A stretch of 64,000 nucleotides of DNA from Rhodobacter sp. SGA-6-6 (lineage in GTDB: Bacteria > Pseudomonadota > Alphaproteobacteria > Rhodobacterales > Rhodobacteraceae): NCBI RefSeq assembly GCF_011043545.1, contig NZ_JAAKGP010000002.1, positions 496,001 through 560,000 of the forward strand, given 5' to 3'. Of this stretch, positions 8,252-16,282 are shown piece after piece. Numbering within the stretch: the first letter of the stretch is position 1; every line of letters begins with the position of its first letter. A program made the position numbers and the translations under genes. The notes beneath the pieces were generated by a model. That model saw only the letters and a list, made by a program, of their open reading frames with translations, did no database searches and was not told the DNA's origin.

Positions 8252-9129
8252 TGTTCGCGCGCCTTGTCGAGAAGCCCCGAGATCCCGCGCGGCCGGACGA
8301 CCAGCACGGCGATGATGAAAAGGAACTGCGTCATCAGCACGTATTGCCCGCCGAGGAATTCGTTGGTCAGCGCCTCGACCAGACCCAGCAGGATCGCGGC
8401 GATCACCGCGCCCTGGACCGACCCCAGCCCGCCGCAAAGCGCGATGGAGACGCCCTTGATCAAGGGCGTCAGCCCGTTGAACGGCGCGATGTAATAGGTC
8501 TGCGACAGAAGCACCGAGGCGAGGCCGCCCATGGCCCCCGTCACCGCCATGACGTAGATCCCGGTGCTGCGGATGCCGATGCCGACGATAGATGCCGCGT
8601 GCGGGTTCATCATCATCGCCCGGATCTCCAGTCCCCGGCGGCTGCCGCGCATCCAGCGCACCACCAGAAACAGCATCAGGGCCGAACAGACCACGATGCC
8701 GATCTTGTCCGAGGTGAGCCGCACGCCGAACAGGTCCAGCGTCCAGAAACCGAAGAGTTCCGGCAGCGACTTCGGCCGCGGGCCGAAGAACATCAGGAAC
8801 GACTGGCTGCCGATCAGGCTGATCGCCAGCGTGGCGATCATGCCGCGGGTGGTGAAGTTCGGCTTGTCATGCAAGGGGATGAACACCACGAGGCAGACCA
8901 GAACCCCAGCCGCCGCCCCCATGGCTATCCCCGCAGCAGCGATCAGCGCGGGATGGTCGTTGATGTGCTGCGCCACCAGCCAGGCGCCGTAGCCCGCGAA
9001 GGTGAAGACGAAGCCATAGGCCAGGTTGATGAGCCCGAGGCTGGACCAGGTGATCGAGACCGCGATGGCGATGAGCCCGTAGATGCAGGCCACGGTGATC
9101 GCATTGGTCAGGACGAAAAAGATATCCAC
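8248..9129 (-). CDS. LivH-type ABC transporter permease
   Basis: Inner-membrane permease of 293 residues in the branched-chain amino acid/urea/amide uptake family. It shows about eight hydrophobic segments, the start MDIFFVLTNAITVACIYGL, the GLINLAYG motif after the first helices, the coupling segment around NPHAASIVGIGI and the closing GLGSVQGAVIAAILLGLVE typical of LivH. Its stop overlaps the start of the fused LivM-type permease by four bases, so the two channel halves are made together. Within a dimethylformamidase operon the likely cargo is a small amide, not an amino acid; this is inferred from context. Confidence 0.88.
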   Translation of the reverse strand: MDIFFVLTNAITVACIYGLIAIAVSITWSSLGLINLAYGFVFTFAGYGAWLVAQHINDHPALIAAAGIAMGAAAGVLVCLVVFIPLHDKPNFTTRGMIATLAISLIGSQSFLMFFGPRPKSLPELFGFWTLDLFGVRLTSDKIGIVVCSALMLFLVVRWMRGSRRGLEIRAMMMNPHAASIVGIGIRSTGIYVMAVTGAMGGLASVLLSQTYYIAPFNGLTPLIKGVSIALCGGLGSVQGAVIAAILLGLVEALTNEFLGGQYVLMTQFLFIIAVLVVRPRGISGLLDKAREQ

Positions 9130-9171
9130 CGCGGATCCCTCCCTTCTGTGTTGACGTGAAACGGCGCCATG

Positions 9172-9879
9172 TCAGCGCTCTCCAAGGCGCGAGGCCGCCG
9201 AAGCTTCGCCCTTCAGCTTGCCCGCATGCATCCCGATGATGCGGTCGACGCGCCCCTCCAGCAGGGCCACGTTCTGCTCGGCGATGAACATGGCGCTGCC
9301 CTTGAGGTCGATCTGCAAAAGCGCATCCATCACCGCGCTGCCGATCTTGGGCGCAAGGCCCAGGGAAGGCTCGTCGGCGAGGTAGAGCCGCGCGTCGGTC
9401 ATCAGCCCGCGCCCGATCGAGACCATCCGCCGCTCGCCGCCGGACAGGCGCCCGACCGGGGTCTTCATCAGCTTCCTGAGCGGCTGGAAGATGTCGAGAA
9501 CGCGTTCCTTGCGTTCCTTGCGGGTCCGCCAGGCCTCGGGGGTGAAGGCGCCGCTGTCGAGATGCTCCTCGACCGTCAGGCCGTTGAAGATCTCGTCGCC
9601 CTGCGGCATGATCGCCAGCCCTTGGCGCACGATCTGATGGGTGTAACGGCCCGGTCCCTGGCTGCGGGTGCGGCCGATCTGCTTTCCCGCCAGTTCGATG
9701 GACCCACGCTGCCAGCCGGTCAGCCCGGCGATGGCATAGAAGAGCGTGGTCTTGCCGTGCCCGTTCAGCCCGACGATCCCCACCCTTTCCCCGGCATTGA
9801 TCACCAGATCGAGGTCGTGAAGGACACGCAAAGGCCCGTAGCCGGCCGAAAGGCCCTCTACTTTCAGTATCTCTGACAT
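9172..9879 (-). CDS. LivF-type ABC transporter ATPase
   Basis: Cytosolic ATPase subunit of 235 residues. Walker A is GLNGHGKTT, the signature is LSGGERR and Walker B is LYLADEPSLGL, all intact, with the LivF-style N-terminus MSEILKVEGLSAGYGPLRVL. The start at 9879 follows AGGGGAAACC and gives the normal LivF length; longer in-frame readings run through the LivG gene. It should pair with the LivG-type ATPase to power the two permeases. Gap of 42 bases to the LivH gene. Confidence 0.88.
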   Translation of the reverse strand: MSEILKVEGLSAGYGPLRVLHDLDLVINAGERVGIVGLNGHGKTTLFYAIAGLTGWQRGSIELAGKQIGRTRSQGPGRYTHQIVRQGLAIMPQGDEIFNGLTVEEHLDSGAFTPEAWRTRKERKERVLDIFQPLRKLMKTPVGRLSGGERRMVSIGRGLMTDARLYLADEPSLGLAPKIGSAVMDALLQIDLKGSAMFIAEQNVALLEGRVDRIIGMHAGKLKGEASAASRLGER

Positions 9880-9914
9880 GGTTTCCCCTGGAATGGCTGC
9901 GCGAAGGCGGCCGG

Positions 9915-10643
9915 TCAGTGGTTTTCGAAATAGGCTTCGCGCACGGCAGGGCTGTCGATGATCTCGGCCAGCTCGCCCTGCGCGATCACCACGCCCGCAT
10001 CCATCACGATCACCCGGTCGGCGATGGATTCCAGCAGCTCGATCCGATGCTCGACGATCAGCACCGCCACGTTCATCTCTTTCGAGAGCATCCGCAGGAT
10101 CTGGTCGATCTCGTCGATCTCGGCATTGATCAGCCCCGCCGCCGGCTCGTCCATCAGCAGCACCTTCGGCTCGCGCATCAAGAGACACGAGAGCAGCAGC
10201 TTGCGCCGCTCGAAGGTCTTCAGCAGCGCGGTCGGCGTGCTGTGCGGCGTGGTGAAATTCACCAGTTGCGCGCCGTATTCGGCATCGAACCGCGTCAGAT
10301 AGGGACGATAGGCCTGCCGCGCCGCCTTGAAGCTCTCGCCCACCGTCAGTTGCTCGGGCACCAGCGGCGTCTGATAGGTCCGCCCGATCCCCAGCCGCGC
10401 CCGCTCGAACAGCGGAAGACGGGTGACATCCTTCCCCTGATAGCGGATCGAGCCGGTCTTGGGCATGTAGCGGCCCGAGAGCATCTCCAGCAGGCTGGTC
10501 TTGCCGGCGCCGTTCGGGCCGATGATGCCCAGAACCTCGCCGGGGCGCAGGTCGAAGCTGATGTCCGACAGGACCTCCCGCCCGCCCAGATCAAGCGAGA
10601 GGTTCCTGCAGGAGAACAGGATCTGTTCATCCCATGCTGTCAT
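9915..10643 (-). CDS. LivG-type ABC transporter ATPase with altered signature motif
   Basis: ATPase subunit of 242 residues. Walker A (GPNGAGKTS), Q-loop (GRTYQTPLVPEQ), Walker B with glutamate (VLLMDEPAAG) and switch histidine (VEHRIE) are all present. Where LivG proteins carry LSYGQ/LSGGQ followed by RRLEIARAL, this one reads LLKTFERRKLLLSCLL: the Ser and Gly of the signature are absent although the frame is continuous. One of the two ATP sites formed with LivF would therefore be degenerate. First ATPase gene after the binding protein, 15 bases behind its stop. Confidence 0.87.
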   Translation of the reverse strand: MTAWDEQILFSCRNLSLDLGGREVLSDISFDLRPGEVLGIIGPNGAGKTSLLEMLSGRYMPKTGSIRYQGKDVTRLPLFERARLGIGRTYQTPLVPEQLTVGESFKAARQAYRPYLTRFDAEYGAQLVNFTTPHSTPTALLKTFERRKLLLSCLLMREPKVLLMDEPAAGLINAEIDEIDQILRMLSKEMNVAVLIVEHRIELLESIADRVIVMDAGVVIAQGELAEIIDSPAVREAYFENH

Positions 10644-10658
10644 CTGACCGGACGCCCC

Positions 10659-11981
10659 TCAGCTCCACCACGGCGCGGGCCGCAGCGTGGATTCCGCGAT
10701 CTCGTTCGGCCAGACGATCTTGTGTTCGCCGTCCTGCACCTGGACGAAAAGCTGCGCCATGCCCTCTTCCAGCTTTGCCGCCTGGTTGTCGAAACCGTTG
10801 TCGGGGTAGTGCAGCCCTTCCTGGCGTTCGTTGTTCATGTTCATCATGCCGCAGACGCCGCGGTAGGGATTGGCGCGGATCCAGGCGCAGTTGGCGGCGA
10901 AATCCTCGGGATTGCCGGTTGCCTCCCAGACGAGGCGCAGATACTGCACGATGTCATAGCCGTTGCCGGTGTAGACGAGGCCCATGTTGCCCACGTATTC
11001 CGGGTAGCGTTCCAGGTATTTGTGCCGGAAGGCCTGCCCGGTCTCGTCGCCGTAGACGCCGAGGACGGTGCTCCAGCAGAAGCCCTCGGTCGCGCGGCCG
11101 CCCAACTCCAGGAACTCGGGCTGCGACGGACCGTATTGCAGATAGACCAGGGAATCCGGCACCGGATCGGCGGCGAACTGCTTGCAGAAGGCGGCATATT
11201 CCGCCGCGACCCAGTGGTCGATCATGATCGCCGCGGCATCCACCTCTTTCAGGCGGCGGATCACCGGGCTCCAGTCGTTGACCGGGAACTGGATGTCGGT
11301 CACTTCGGCCAGCTCGAAATCGTAGTTCGGGATCGCCTCACGCGCGGCCTTGAGGATGGTCTGGCAATAGGCGACCTGCTCGGCCACTATATGGATCTTG
11401 CGGTTCTTCGGCTTCCAGACCCCGGTTTCCTCCATCTTCTTCAGCCACAGCGGATAGGTCCAGCCGTAGTTCACCTCGGACGGGTCGGTCTGGAAGACGT
11501 GGGAATATTTCTCGGGGTTCTCGCGATAGGCGTCGGTGGCGGCGCGCTGCGTGTTGCCCTGGACATAGGGGCATTTGTATTTCGCGGATTCGTCCATCGC
11601 CGGGATCGGCGCGAAGATGAACGAGTTCGAGATCGCATGGACCTTGCGGTCGATACAGGCCGCGATCGACTGGCGCGCGCTTTCCGGCGACAGCTTGTCC
11701 ACGTCGGCGACGAAGATCTCGATCTCGCGACCGAGCACGCCGCCCGCGGCGTTGATCTCCTCGACCGCCAGCATGGTGCCGTTGATATGGTCGGTGTCGT
11801 CCGCCACGCCGTAGGGGGTGGAGAGCGAGGCCGGAACCCCGATCAGGATCTTGTCGCTGGTGCCCTGCGACAGGGCCGGGGTGGCGAGACCGGAGGCCGC
11901 AGCGCCCAGCGAGAGTTTCACGGCGGTGCGGCGGGTCATCCGCAGCCCGCCGGGGGCGGTGCGGAACAGGGGCGTCTTCAT
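10659..11981 (-). CDS. amide/branched-chain amino acid ABC transporter binding protein, Tat-exported
   Basis: Periplasmic binding protein of 440 residues (Peripla_BP_6 fold, related to LivJ, UrtA, FmdD and AmiC). The N-terminus carries a twin-arginine signal: MTRRTAVKLSLGAAASG with a likely cut after TPALS, so the protein is folded before export. The mature part opens with KILIGVPASLSTPYGV and has the GTMLAVEEINAAGGVLGREIE segment of the family. The start at 11981 follows a strong AAGGAG; Met15 (11939) is an alternative. It heads the operon for transporter and dimethylformamidase. The likely ligand is an amide such as dimethylformamide (context inference). A cytosolic relative is encoded at 14680. 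Confidence 0.87.
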   Translation of the reverse strand: MKTPLFRTAPGGLRMTRRTAVKLSLGAAASGLATPALSQGTSDKILIGVPASLSTPYGVADDTDHINGTMLAVEEINAAGGVLGREIEIFVADVDKLSPESARQSIAACIDRKVHAISNSFIFAPIPAMDESAKYKCPYVQGNTQRAATDAYRENPEKYSHVFQTDPSEVNYGWTYPLWLKKMEETGVWKPKNRKIHIVAEQVAYCQTILKAAREAIPNYDFELAEVTDIQFPVNDWSPVIRRLKEVDAAAIMIDHWVAAEYAAFCKQFAADPVPDSLVYLQYGPSQPEFLELGGRATEGFCWSTVLGVYGDETGQAFRHKYLERYPEYVGNMGLVYTGNGYDIVQYLRLVWEATGNPEDFAANCAWIRANPYRGVCGMMNMNNERQEGLHYPDNGFDNQAAKLEEGMAQLFVQVQDGEHKIVWPNEIAESTLRPAPWWS

Positions 11982-12373
11982 CTTTCACCTCTCCTTGCTG
12001 GTCGGGCACTAGACCCTTCGATTTGATGCTTTACACATCAATAATTATCATTTCATCTAGACGTATGATTAGGATGCAACCTATGTCAACGGAAAATTTC
12101 AGCATGTGCGCCGGCAAGAACGGCGATACAGGCACAATGGGGAGGCCGGATATGACCGAACTGCGCGAGAATACGGGCGAAAGCTATGCTTGGCGGGCAT
12201 TCCTTTCCCGAAAGCGTCTAGACATAATCTATGCAAAATCCTCTTGCGCGACCGGCGCACTGATCAGGGAATGCTCTATCCCTTCATCTGGTTGCCAGCG
12301 TTGCAAATCCTGCCAGAGACAACTAGATAGCCCTCAGGATGGCGCCCGGACGGAGGTGCCGGGCAGATGAAGG
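11982..12373. promoter_or_regulatory. divergent control region between the dmf operon and its regulators
   Basis: This 392-base AT-rich region separates the minus-strand dmf operon from the plus-strand regulator genes. On the minus strand TTGACA (complement 12084-12089) is a good -35 with a poor -10 17 bases on (ATACGT); GATAAT lies further down. A dyad TGATG-N7-CATCA sits near 12023-12039 and an AT palindrome (ATAATTAT) near 12041. CTAGAC occurs at 12009, 12057 and 12218 and CTAGAT at 12323, all in one orientation, striking because CTAG is rare in such genomes. These could be response-regulator sites. Open frames of 74-115 codons here look spurious. Confidence 0.5.
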
Positions 12374-13093
12374 ATGTCCTGCAAGATGAGCATGATGGAT
12401 CGCGCTCCTGACCTCCGCTCGCCGCTGACGATTCTGATCGCCGACGACCACTGGGTGGTGCGGGAATCGCTCAAGCAGGTGGCGCAGGGGCTGGACAGCA
12501 ATCTGCGGATCGAAGAGGCGGGCGGCTTCAACGAGGCGCTGGCGGTCCTGCAGGATAACCCGGACGTGGGGCTTCTGCTGATCGATCTGGTGATGCCGGG
12601 CTTCACCGAGATGGAAGGGCTGCGGCTGATCCGCAGCAACTACCCCTCGATCCCGATCGTCATCGTCTCGGTGCATGAGGATCCGAACTATGTCCTGCGC
12701 GCGATCCAGCACGGGGTGATCGGCTATATTCCGAAGTCCTCGGGGCCCGAGGAGATCCAGCACGCCCTGCAAAGGGTGCTGGCAGGCGAGGTCGCCTTCC
12801 CCCGCGACCTGATCGCCCGCAGCTGGAGCGAACAGCAGCCCGCTCCCGCGGCACCGTCCGCCACCGACGTCGCCCGCGCGGGCCTCAGTCGCCGCGAGAG
12901 CGAGATCCTCGTCCTCCTGGGCCGGGGATGTTCGATCCAGGACACCGCCGAACGGCTCGACATCAGCCGCCAGACGGTGCGGGTCCATCTTGGCAACGCG
13001 ATGCGGAAGCTGGACCTGCGCACCCGCGAGGCTGCGATCCGCTATGCCGTCGAGAACGGCGAGGCGCTTGCCCAGATGCGCGACCGGGCATGA
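12374..13093 (+). CDS. NarL/FixJ-family response regulator
   Basis: Two-domain transcription regulator of about 239 residues. The receiver domain has the acidic pair IADDH (24-25), phospho-acceptor Asp71 in LLIDLVMPG and Lys121 in GYIPKSSG. A linker leads to a LuxR-type helix-turn-helix (about 176-232: LSRRESEILVLLGRG, DISRQTVRVHLGNAMRKL). The start is uncertain: ATG at 12374, 12386, 12392 and 12395 are all in frame, and 12386 has the better-spaced AAGGA. The kinase gene follows with an ATGA overlap. It lies divergent from the dmf operon, which it probably activates (inference). Confidence 0.88.
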   Translation: MSCKMSMMDRAPDLRSPLTILIADDHWVVRESLKQVAQGLDSNLRIEEAGGFNEALAVLQDNPDVGLLLIDLVMPGFTEMEGLRLIRSNYPSIPIVIVSVHEDPNYVLRAIQHGVIGYIPKSSGPEEIQHALQRVLAGEVAFPRDLIARSWSEQQPAPAAPSATDVARAGLSRRESEILVLLGRGCSIQDTAERLDISRQTVRVHLGNAMRKLDLRTREAAIRYAVENGEALAQMRDRA

Positions 13094-14610
13094 GCGCCCC
13101 CGCGTCCGCGCACCATGCCGCCGCGGCGCTGGAAAACCTTCGGCTTCCGGTCTCCTACTGGTCGCCAGATCTGCGGCTTCTGTCCTGGAACCCCGCCTTC
13201 GCCGAACGGTTCAACTGCTTTCCCGCCGGCCTTCCCTCCGGCATCACCCGGGGCCAGTTCATCGACGCGGTGGAACGCGCCGGATTGCTGGTGCAAATCG
13301 AAACCCAATCCGATGGAGAGAAGGAAGCGGCGGGGGCGCCCACGCTTTATTTCTCGGACGGCAGCATCTACCGGCTGGAAAGCTGGCAAGCGCCAGATGG
13401 CGCTTGGACCGCAATCTGTCTCGACATAACGACTGCGCAGCGCAACGAGCGGGCGCTGCGCAAGGCGCGCGATGCTGCCACCGCCGCCGACCAGAGCAAG
13501 TCGCGCTTCCTGCGGGCGGCAAACCACGACCTGCGCCAGCCGCTCGCGGCGTTGAAGATCCTGATCTACAGCTGCATCGGCGCCCAGGACGAGACCGAAC
13601 GCCAGCAGGCGCTGCACGCGATGGAAGTCTCGGTTGCGATCATGGAGGATTTGCTCGGCGCGCTGCTGAACATCGGGCAACTCGATGCGGGCCGCATCCG
13701 CCCCTCGATCCAGACCTTCCAGATCTCGGCCATCCTCGAACGCCTGCGCATCCAGTTCGATCACCAGGCCCGCGAGAAGGGGCTGGAGCTGCGCATCATC
13801 CCCTCGACCGCGGCGGTGATCAGCGATCGGGTGCTGCTGGAGCGCATCCTTTCCAATTTCGTCAGCAATGCCATCCGCTACACCGAGGTCGGCCGGGTGG
13901 TCATCGGCTGCAAGCAGGCTGGCGGGCAACTGCAGGTCCATGTCATCGACACCGGCCCCGGCATCGCGCCCGAGTTCCGCGAAGAAATCTTCGAGGAATT
14001 CTTCCGCATCTCGAAACACCAGGACAAGCGCCGCCATAGCCTGGGCTTGGGGCTCAACATCTCGCGCCGGCTGGCCGAGATTCTCGGACATCGTATCCTC
14101 TTGCGCAGCCATCCGGGCAGGGGCTCGGATTTCGCCATCGAGATGCCGGTGGGCAACATCTGGCACAGCACCATCGGCGAACCCGAGATCAGCGAACAGA
14201 TCGGCGGCGAGTTTTCCGGCCTCGCCTGCCTGTTGCTGGAGGACGACCCTCATGTCCGCGCAGCGCTGGCGGCGCTGTTGGAACGCTGGGGGATCGCGGT
14301 GCTGAACCTGGCCGACCTCGGCGACATTCCCGCCAGCCTCGCCGCGCTGGAACGCGCGCCCGACATCATCGTCACCGACTACCGGCTGAACCGTGAATAT
14401 CTCGGCACCGAGGTGGTGAACGAGGTCAACGACCTATTGGAAAAGCCCTGTCCGGCACTGGTGATCACTGCCGACACCGGGCCCGAGCTGATCGCCGGCA
14501 TCCGCGCCCAGGGCTATCCGGTGCTGATCAAGCCGGTCGGTCCGCCGGGGCTGCGGGTGATGATGCACAACCTTCTCTTCGAGCCGGAGGCCGTTCCCGA
14601 ACTGAACTGA
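13090..14610 (+). CDS. soluble hybrid sensor histidine kinase with receiver domain
   Basis: Kinase of 506 residues. Residues 15-115 resemble a PAS fold (VSYWSPDLRLLSWNPAF). The dimerisation helix carries the phospho-accepting His146 in RAANHDLRQP. The ATPase domain shows NFVSNAIRY, DTGPGIA and LGLGLNIS. A C-terminal receiver (about 376-495) has LLLEDDPHV, Asp430 in IIVTDYRL and Lys481. No signal peptide or membrane helix is visible, so sensing must be cytosolic. ATG overlaps the stop of the response regulator gene. Position suggests it works with that regulator and with the binding-protein-like sensor encoded next. Confidence 0.88.
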   Translation: MSAPASAHHAAAALENLRLPVSYWSPDLRLLSWNPAFAERFNCFPAGLPSGITRGQFIDAVERAGLLVQIETQSDGEKEAAGAPTLYFSDGSIYRLESWQAPDGAWTAICLDITTAQRNERALRKARDAATAADQSKSRFLRAANHDLRQPLAALKILIYSCIGAQDETERQQALHAMEVSVAIMEDLLGALLNIGQLDAGRIRPSIQTFQISAILERLRIQFDHQAREKGLELRIIPSTAAVISDRVLLERILSNFVSNAIRYTEVGRVVIGCKQAGGQLQVHVIDTGPGIAPEFREEIFEEFFRISKHQDKRRHSLGLGLNISRRLAEILGHRILLRSHPGRGSDFAIEMPVGNIWHSTIGEPEISEQIGGEFSGLACLLLEDDPHVRAALAALLERWGIAVLNLADLGDIPASLAALERAPDIIVTDYRLNREYLGTEVVNEVNDLLEKPCPALVITADTGPELIAGIRAQGYPVLIKPVGPPGLRVMMHNLLFEPEAVPELN

Positions 14611-14615
14611 CCAAA

Positions 14616-14639
14616 GCCGCCGGGCAACGACCCGGCGGC
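14616..14639 (+). terminator. hairpin after the kinase gene
   Basis: Perfect 9-bp stem GCCGCCGGG, loop CAACGA, CCCGGCGGC, starting 5 bases after the kinase stop and ending 40 bases before the next start. No T-run follows, so it may reduce or protect, not end, the transcript into the sensor gene. Confidence 0.4.
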
Positions 14640-14679
14640 CGCACATCGCAAAAATCATAAAAGCCGGGGAGGCAAGACG

Positions 14680-15897
14680 ATGCGCACTGATCCGATCCGC
14701 ATAGGCAGCATGGTTCCCCTGACCGGAACCTCGGCCAGCGACGGCCGCGAATTCCGCAACGGGCTGATCATGGCCGCGGACGAGATCAACGCCCGCGGCG
14801 GCATCATCGGCCGGCGGGTCGAGCCGGTCTTCGTCGATACCGGCAGCCAGACCGCCGAAGTGGTGGTGCGCGCAGCGCGCGGCCTGATCGCCACCCATGG
14901 CGTCAGCGCGATTATCAACGGCTACAACATCGGGCCGCAGAATTCGGAATACGAGCCGATCGCCGATGCCGGGATCATCTACATCCACCACAACACGCTG
15001 TTGCAGCATCACGACACGGTGGCCAGCGACCCCGAGCGCTATTTCGGCTGTTTCATGGGCGATCCGGCGGAATACTGGTATGGTCAGGGCTTCATCAAAT
15101 TCATTTCCTGGCTGCGCGACACCGGGCGCTGGAAGCCGAGGAACCGCCGCATCGCGGTGATCTCGGGACCGAAACCCTACAGCATCGTCATCGCCAATGC
15201 GATGGACGCCTGTGCGCAACAGTTCGGCTGGACCCCGGCCTTTCCGCCACGAATCATGCGCAGCCTCAAGACTGACTGGTGTGCACTTCTCGACGAAGTG
15301 CGTGTCCACGATCCGGCGGTGCTGGCCTTCACCCATTTCCACGCCGGGGATCTGGCAAAATTCCATCTGGAATTCATGCGCCGGCCGCTGCCGGTGCTGC
15401 TCTACCTGCAATACGGTGCGCTGCATAAGTCGTTTTCCGAGATCGTTGGCGCGCAGGGCCGCGGCACCATCGTAGGCACGATGATCGGCCTGTTGCGAGA
15501 CGAGCCCGGACGTCGCTTTACCGAGGCCTACAAGGCGCAGTTCGGCCCGCATTCCACCCCCGAGATCGGCTGCCAGCCCTATGTCGCGCTGCATCACTAC
15601 GCCATCGCCGCGGCGGTGGCAGGAGGCGTGGGCGATCCTGGCGATTTCGCGGCCAACCGCCGGATCGCGGCAGCTCTGCTTCAGCTCCCTTATCGCAGCG
15701 TGGCGGGGATGATCCGCTATCATCCGAAATGGCAGGCAGCCGTCCCCTATCCCGATGCCACCAGCGACCCCTCGATGGGCCTGCCGCATTTGTTCTATCA
15801 GTTGCACGACCCTGAGGATGCCCCCGCGCTGATCGCGCCCGAGCCCTTCGCCGATTCCACCTTCGAACTGCCGCCCTGGCTGGCGACGTCCTCCTGA
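14680..15897 (+). CDS. cytosolic amide-binding protein, AmiC/FmdD-like (no signal peptide)
   Basis: Protein of 405 residues with the Peripla_BP_6 fold: IRIGSMVPLTGTSASDGREF, GLIMAADEINARGGIIGRR and Tyr/Trp-rich ligand segments. It begins directly with the first beta strand after MRTDP; a strong GGGGAGG just upstream fixes the start, so there is no export signal. It matches the exported binding protein of the dmf operon at GRWKPRNRRI, LLYLQYG, GDFAANR and the C-terminal ADSTFELPPWL. Pseudomonas AmiC is a known precedent: a cytosolic member of this fold that senses amides for a regulator. Inference: it reports the internal amide level to the neighbouring kinase. No other transporter genes are adjacent. 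Confidence 0.82.
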   Translation: MRTDPIRIGSMVPLTGTSASDGREFRNGLIMAADEINARGGIIGRRVEPVFVDTGSQTAEVVVRAARGLIATHGVSAIINGYNIGPQNSEYEPIADAGIIYIHHNTLLQHHDTVASDPERYFGCFMGDPAEYWYGQGFIKFISWLRDTGRWKPRNRRIAVISGPKPYSIVIANAMDACAQQFGWTPAFPPRIMRSLKTDWCALLDEVRVHDPAVLAFTHFHAGDLAKFHLEFMRRPLPVLLYLQYGALHKSFSEIVGAQGRGTIVGTMIGLLRDEPGRRFTEAYKAQFGPHSTPEIGCQPYVALHHYAIAAAVAGGVGDPGDFAANRRIAAALLQLPYRSVAGMIRYHPKWQAAVPYPDATSDPSMGLPHLFYQLHDPEDAPALIAPEPFADSTFELPPWLATSS

Positions 15898-16087
15898 GAC
15901 GGAATCTTTCCGGGCCTGGCCCCAACGGAAGCTTCCCGGACTTGTCCTGGAGAGGCGGCGCGTTTTTGTCTGGAAGCGTCACCGCGCCACAGGGTCAGCG
16001 TGTTTCGGAGAAACAGCCTTGACCCAAACCCCGATCCAACTCGGTCTAACCGAGTCTTTGGGATAGCAGCCAAGATATTGAAAAGAT

Positions 16088-16164
16088 TGGCGGACCCGGA
16101 GCGATTCGAACGCCCGACCCCCAGATTCGTAGTCTGGTGCTCTATCCAGCTGAGCTACGGGTCC
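16088..16164 (-). tRNA. tRNA-Arg (anticodon ACG)
   Basis: Cloverleaf of 77 bases with encoded CCA. Acceptor strands GGACCCG and CGGGTCC pair fully, the D arm reads AGCTCAGCTGGATAGAGC, the anticodon stem CCAGA/TCTGG holds loop CTACGAA, and the T loop is GTTCGAATC. Anticodon ACG (read as ICG) decodes CGU, CGC and CGA, the main arginine codons of a GC-rich genome. Confidence 0.96.
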
Positions 16165-16176
16165 GTCGTGGGGGGC

Positions 16177-16205
16177 CATGTAGCCCTGCCCGGGCGGCTT
16201 GGCAA
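16177..16205 (-). promoter_or_regulatory. promoter of tRNA-Arg
   Basis: Minus-strand TTGCCA (complement 16200-16205), 17-base spacer, TACATG (16177-16182), ending 13 bases before the tRNA 5' end. The spacing and -35 agree with other promoters in this window. Confidence 0.6.
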
Positions 16206-16282
16206 GGGAGAAAACGCGAGGACGGGGCTTCCTTCTGCTCCGCCGCGGAATTTCCGGAAAATCCGCCGGGCGACGGACGGCC

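Noticed and set aside
12023-12370. Plus-strand frame of 115 codons in the dmf/regulator intergenic region
   Set aside because: No ribosome site, odd composition and no similarity to known proteins; it overlaps the likely promoters.
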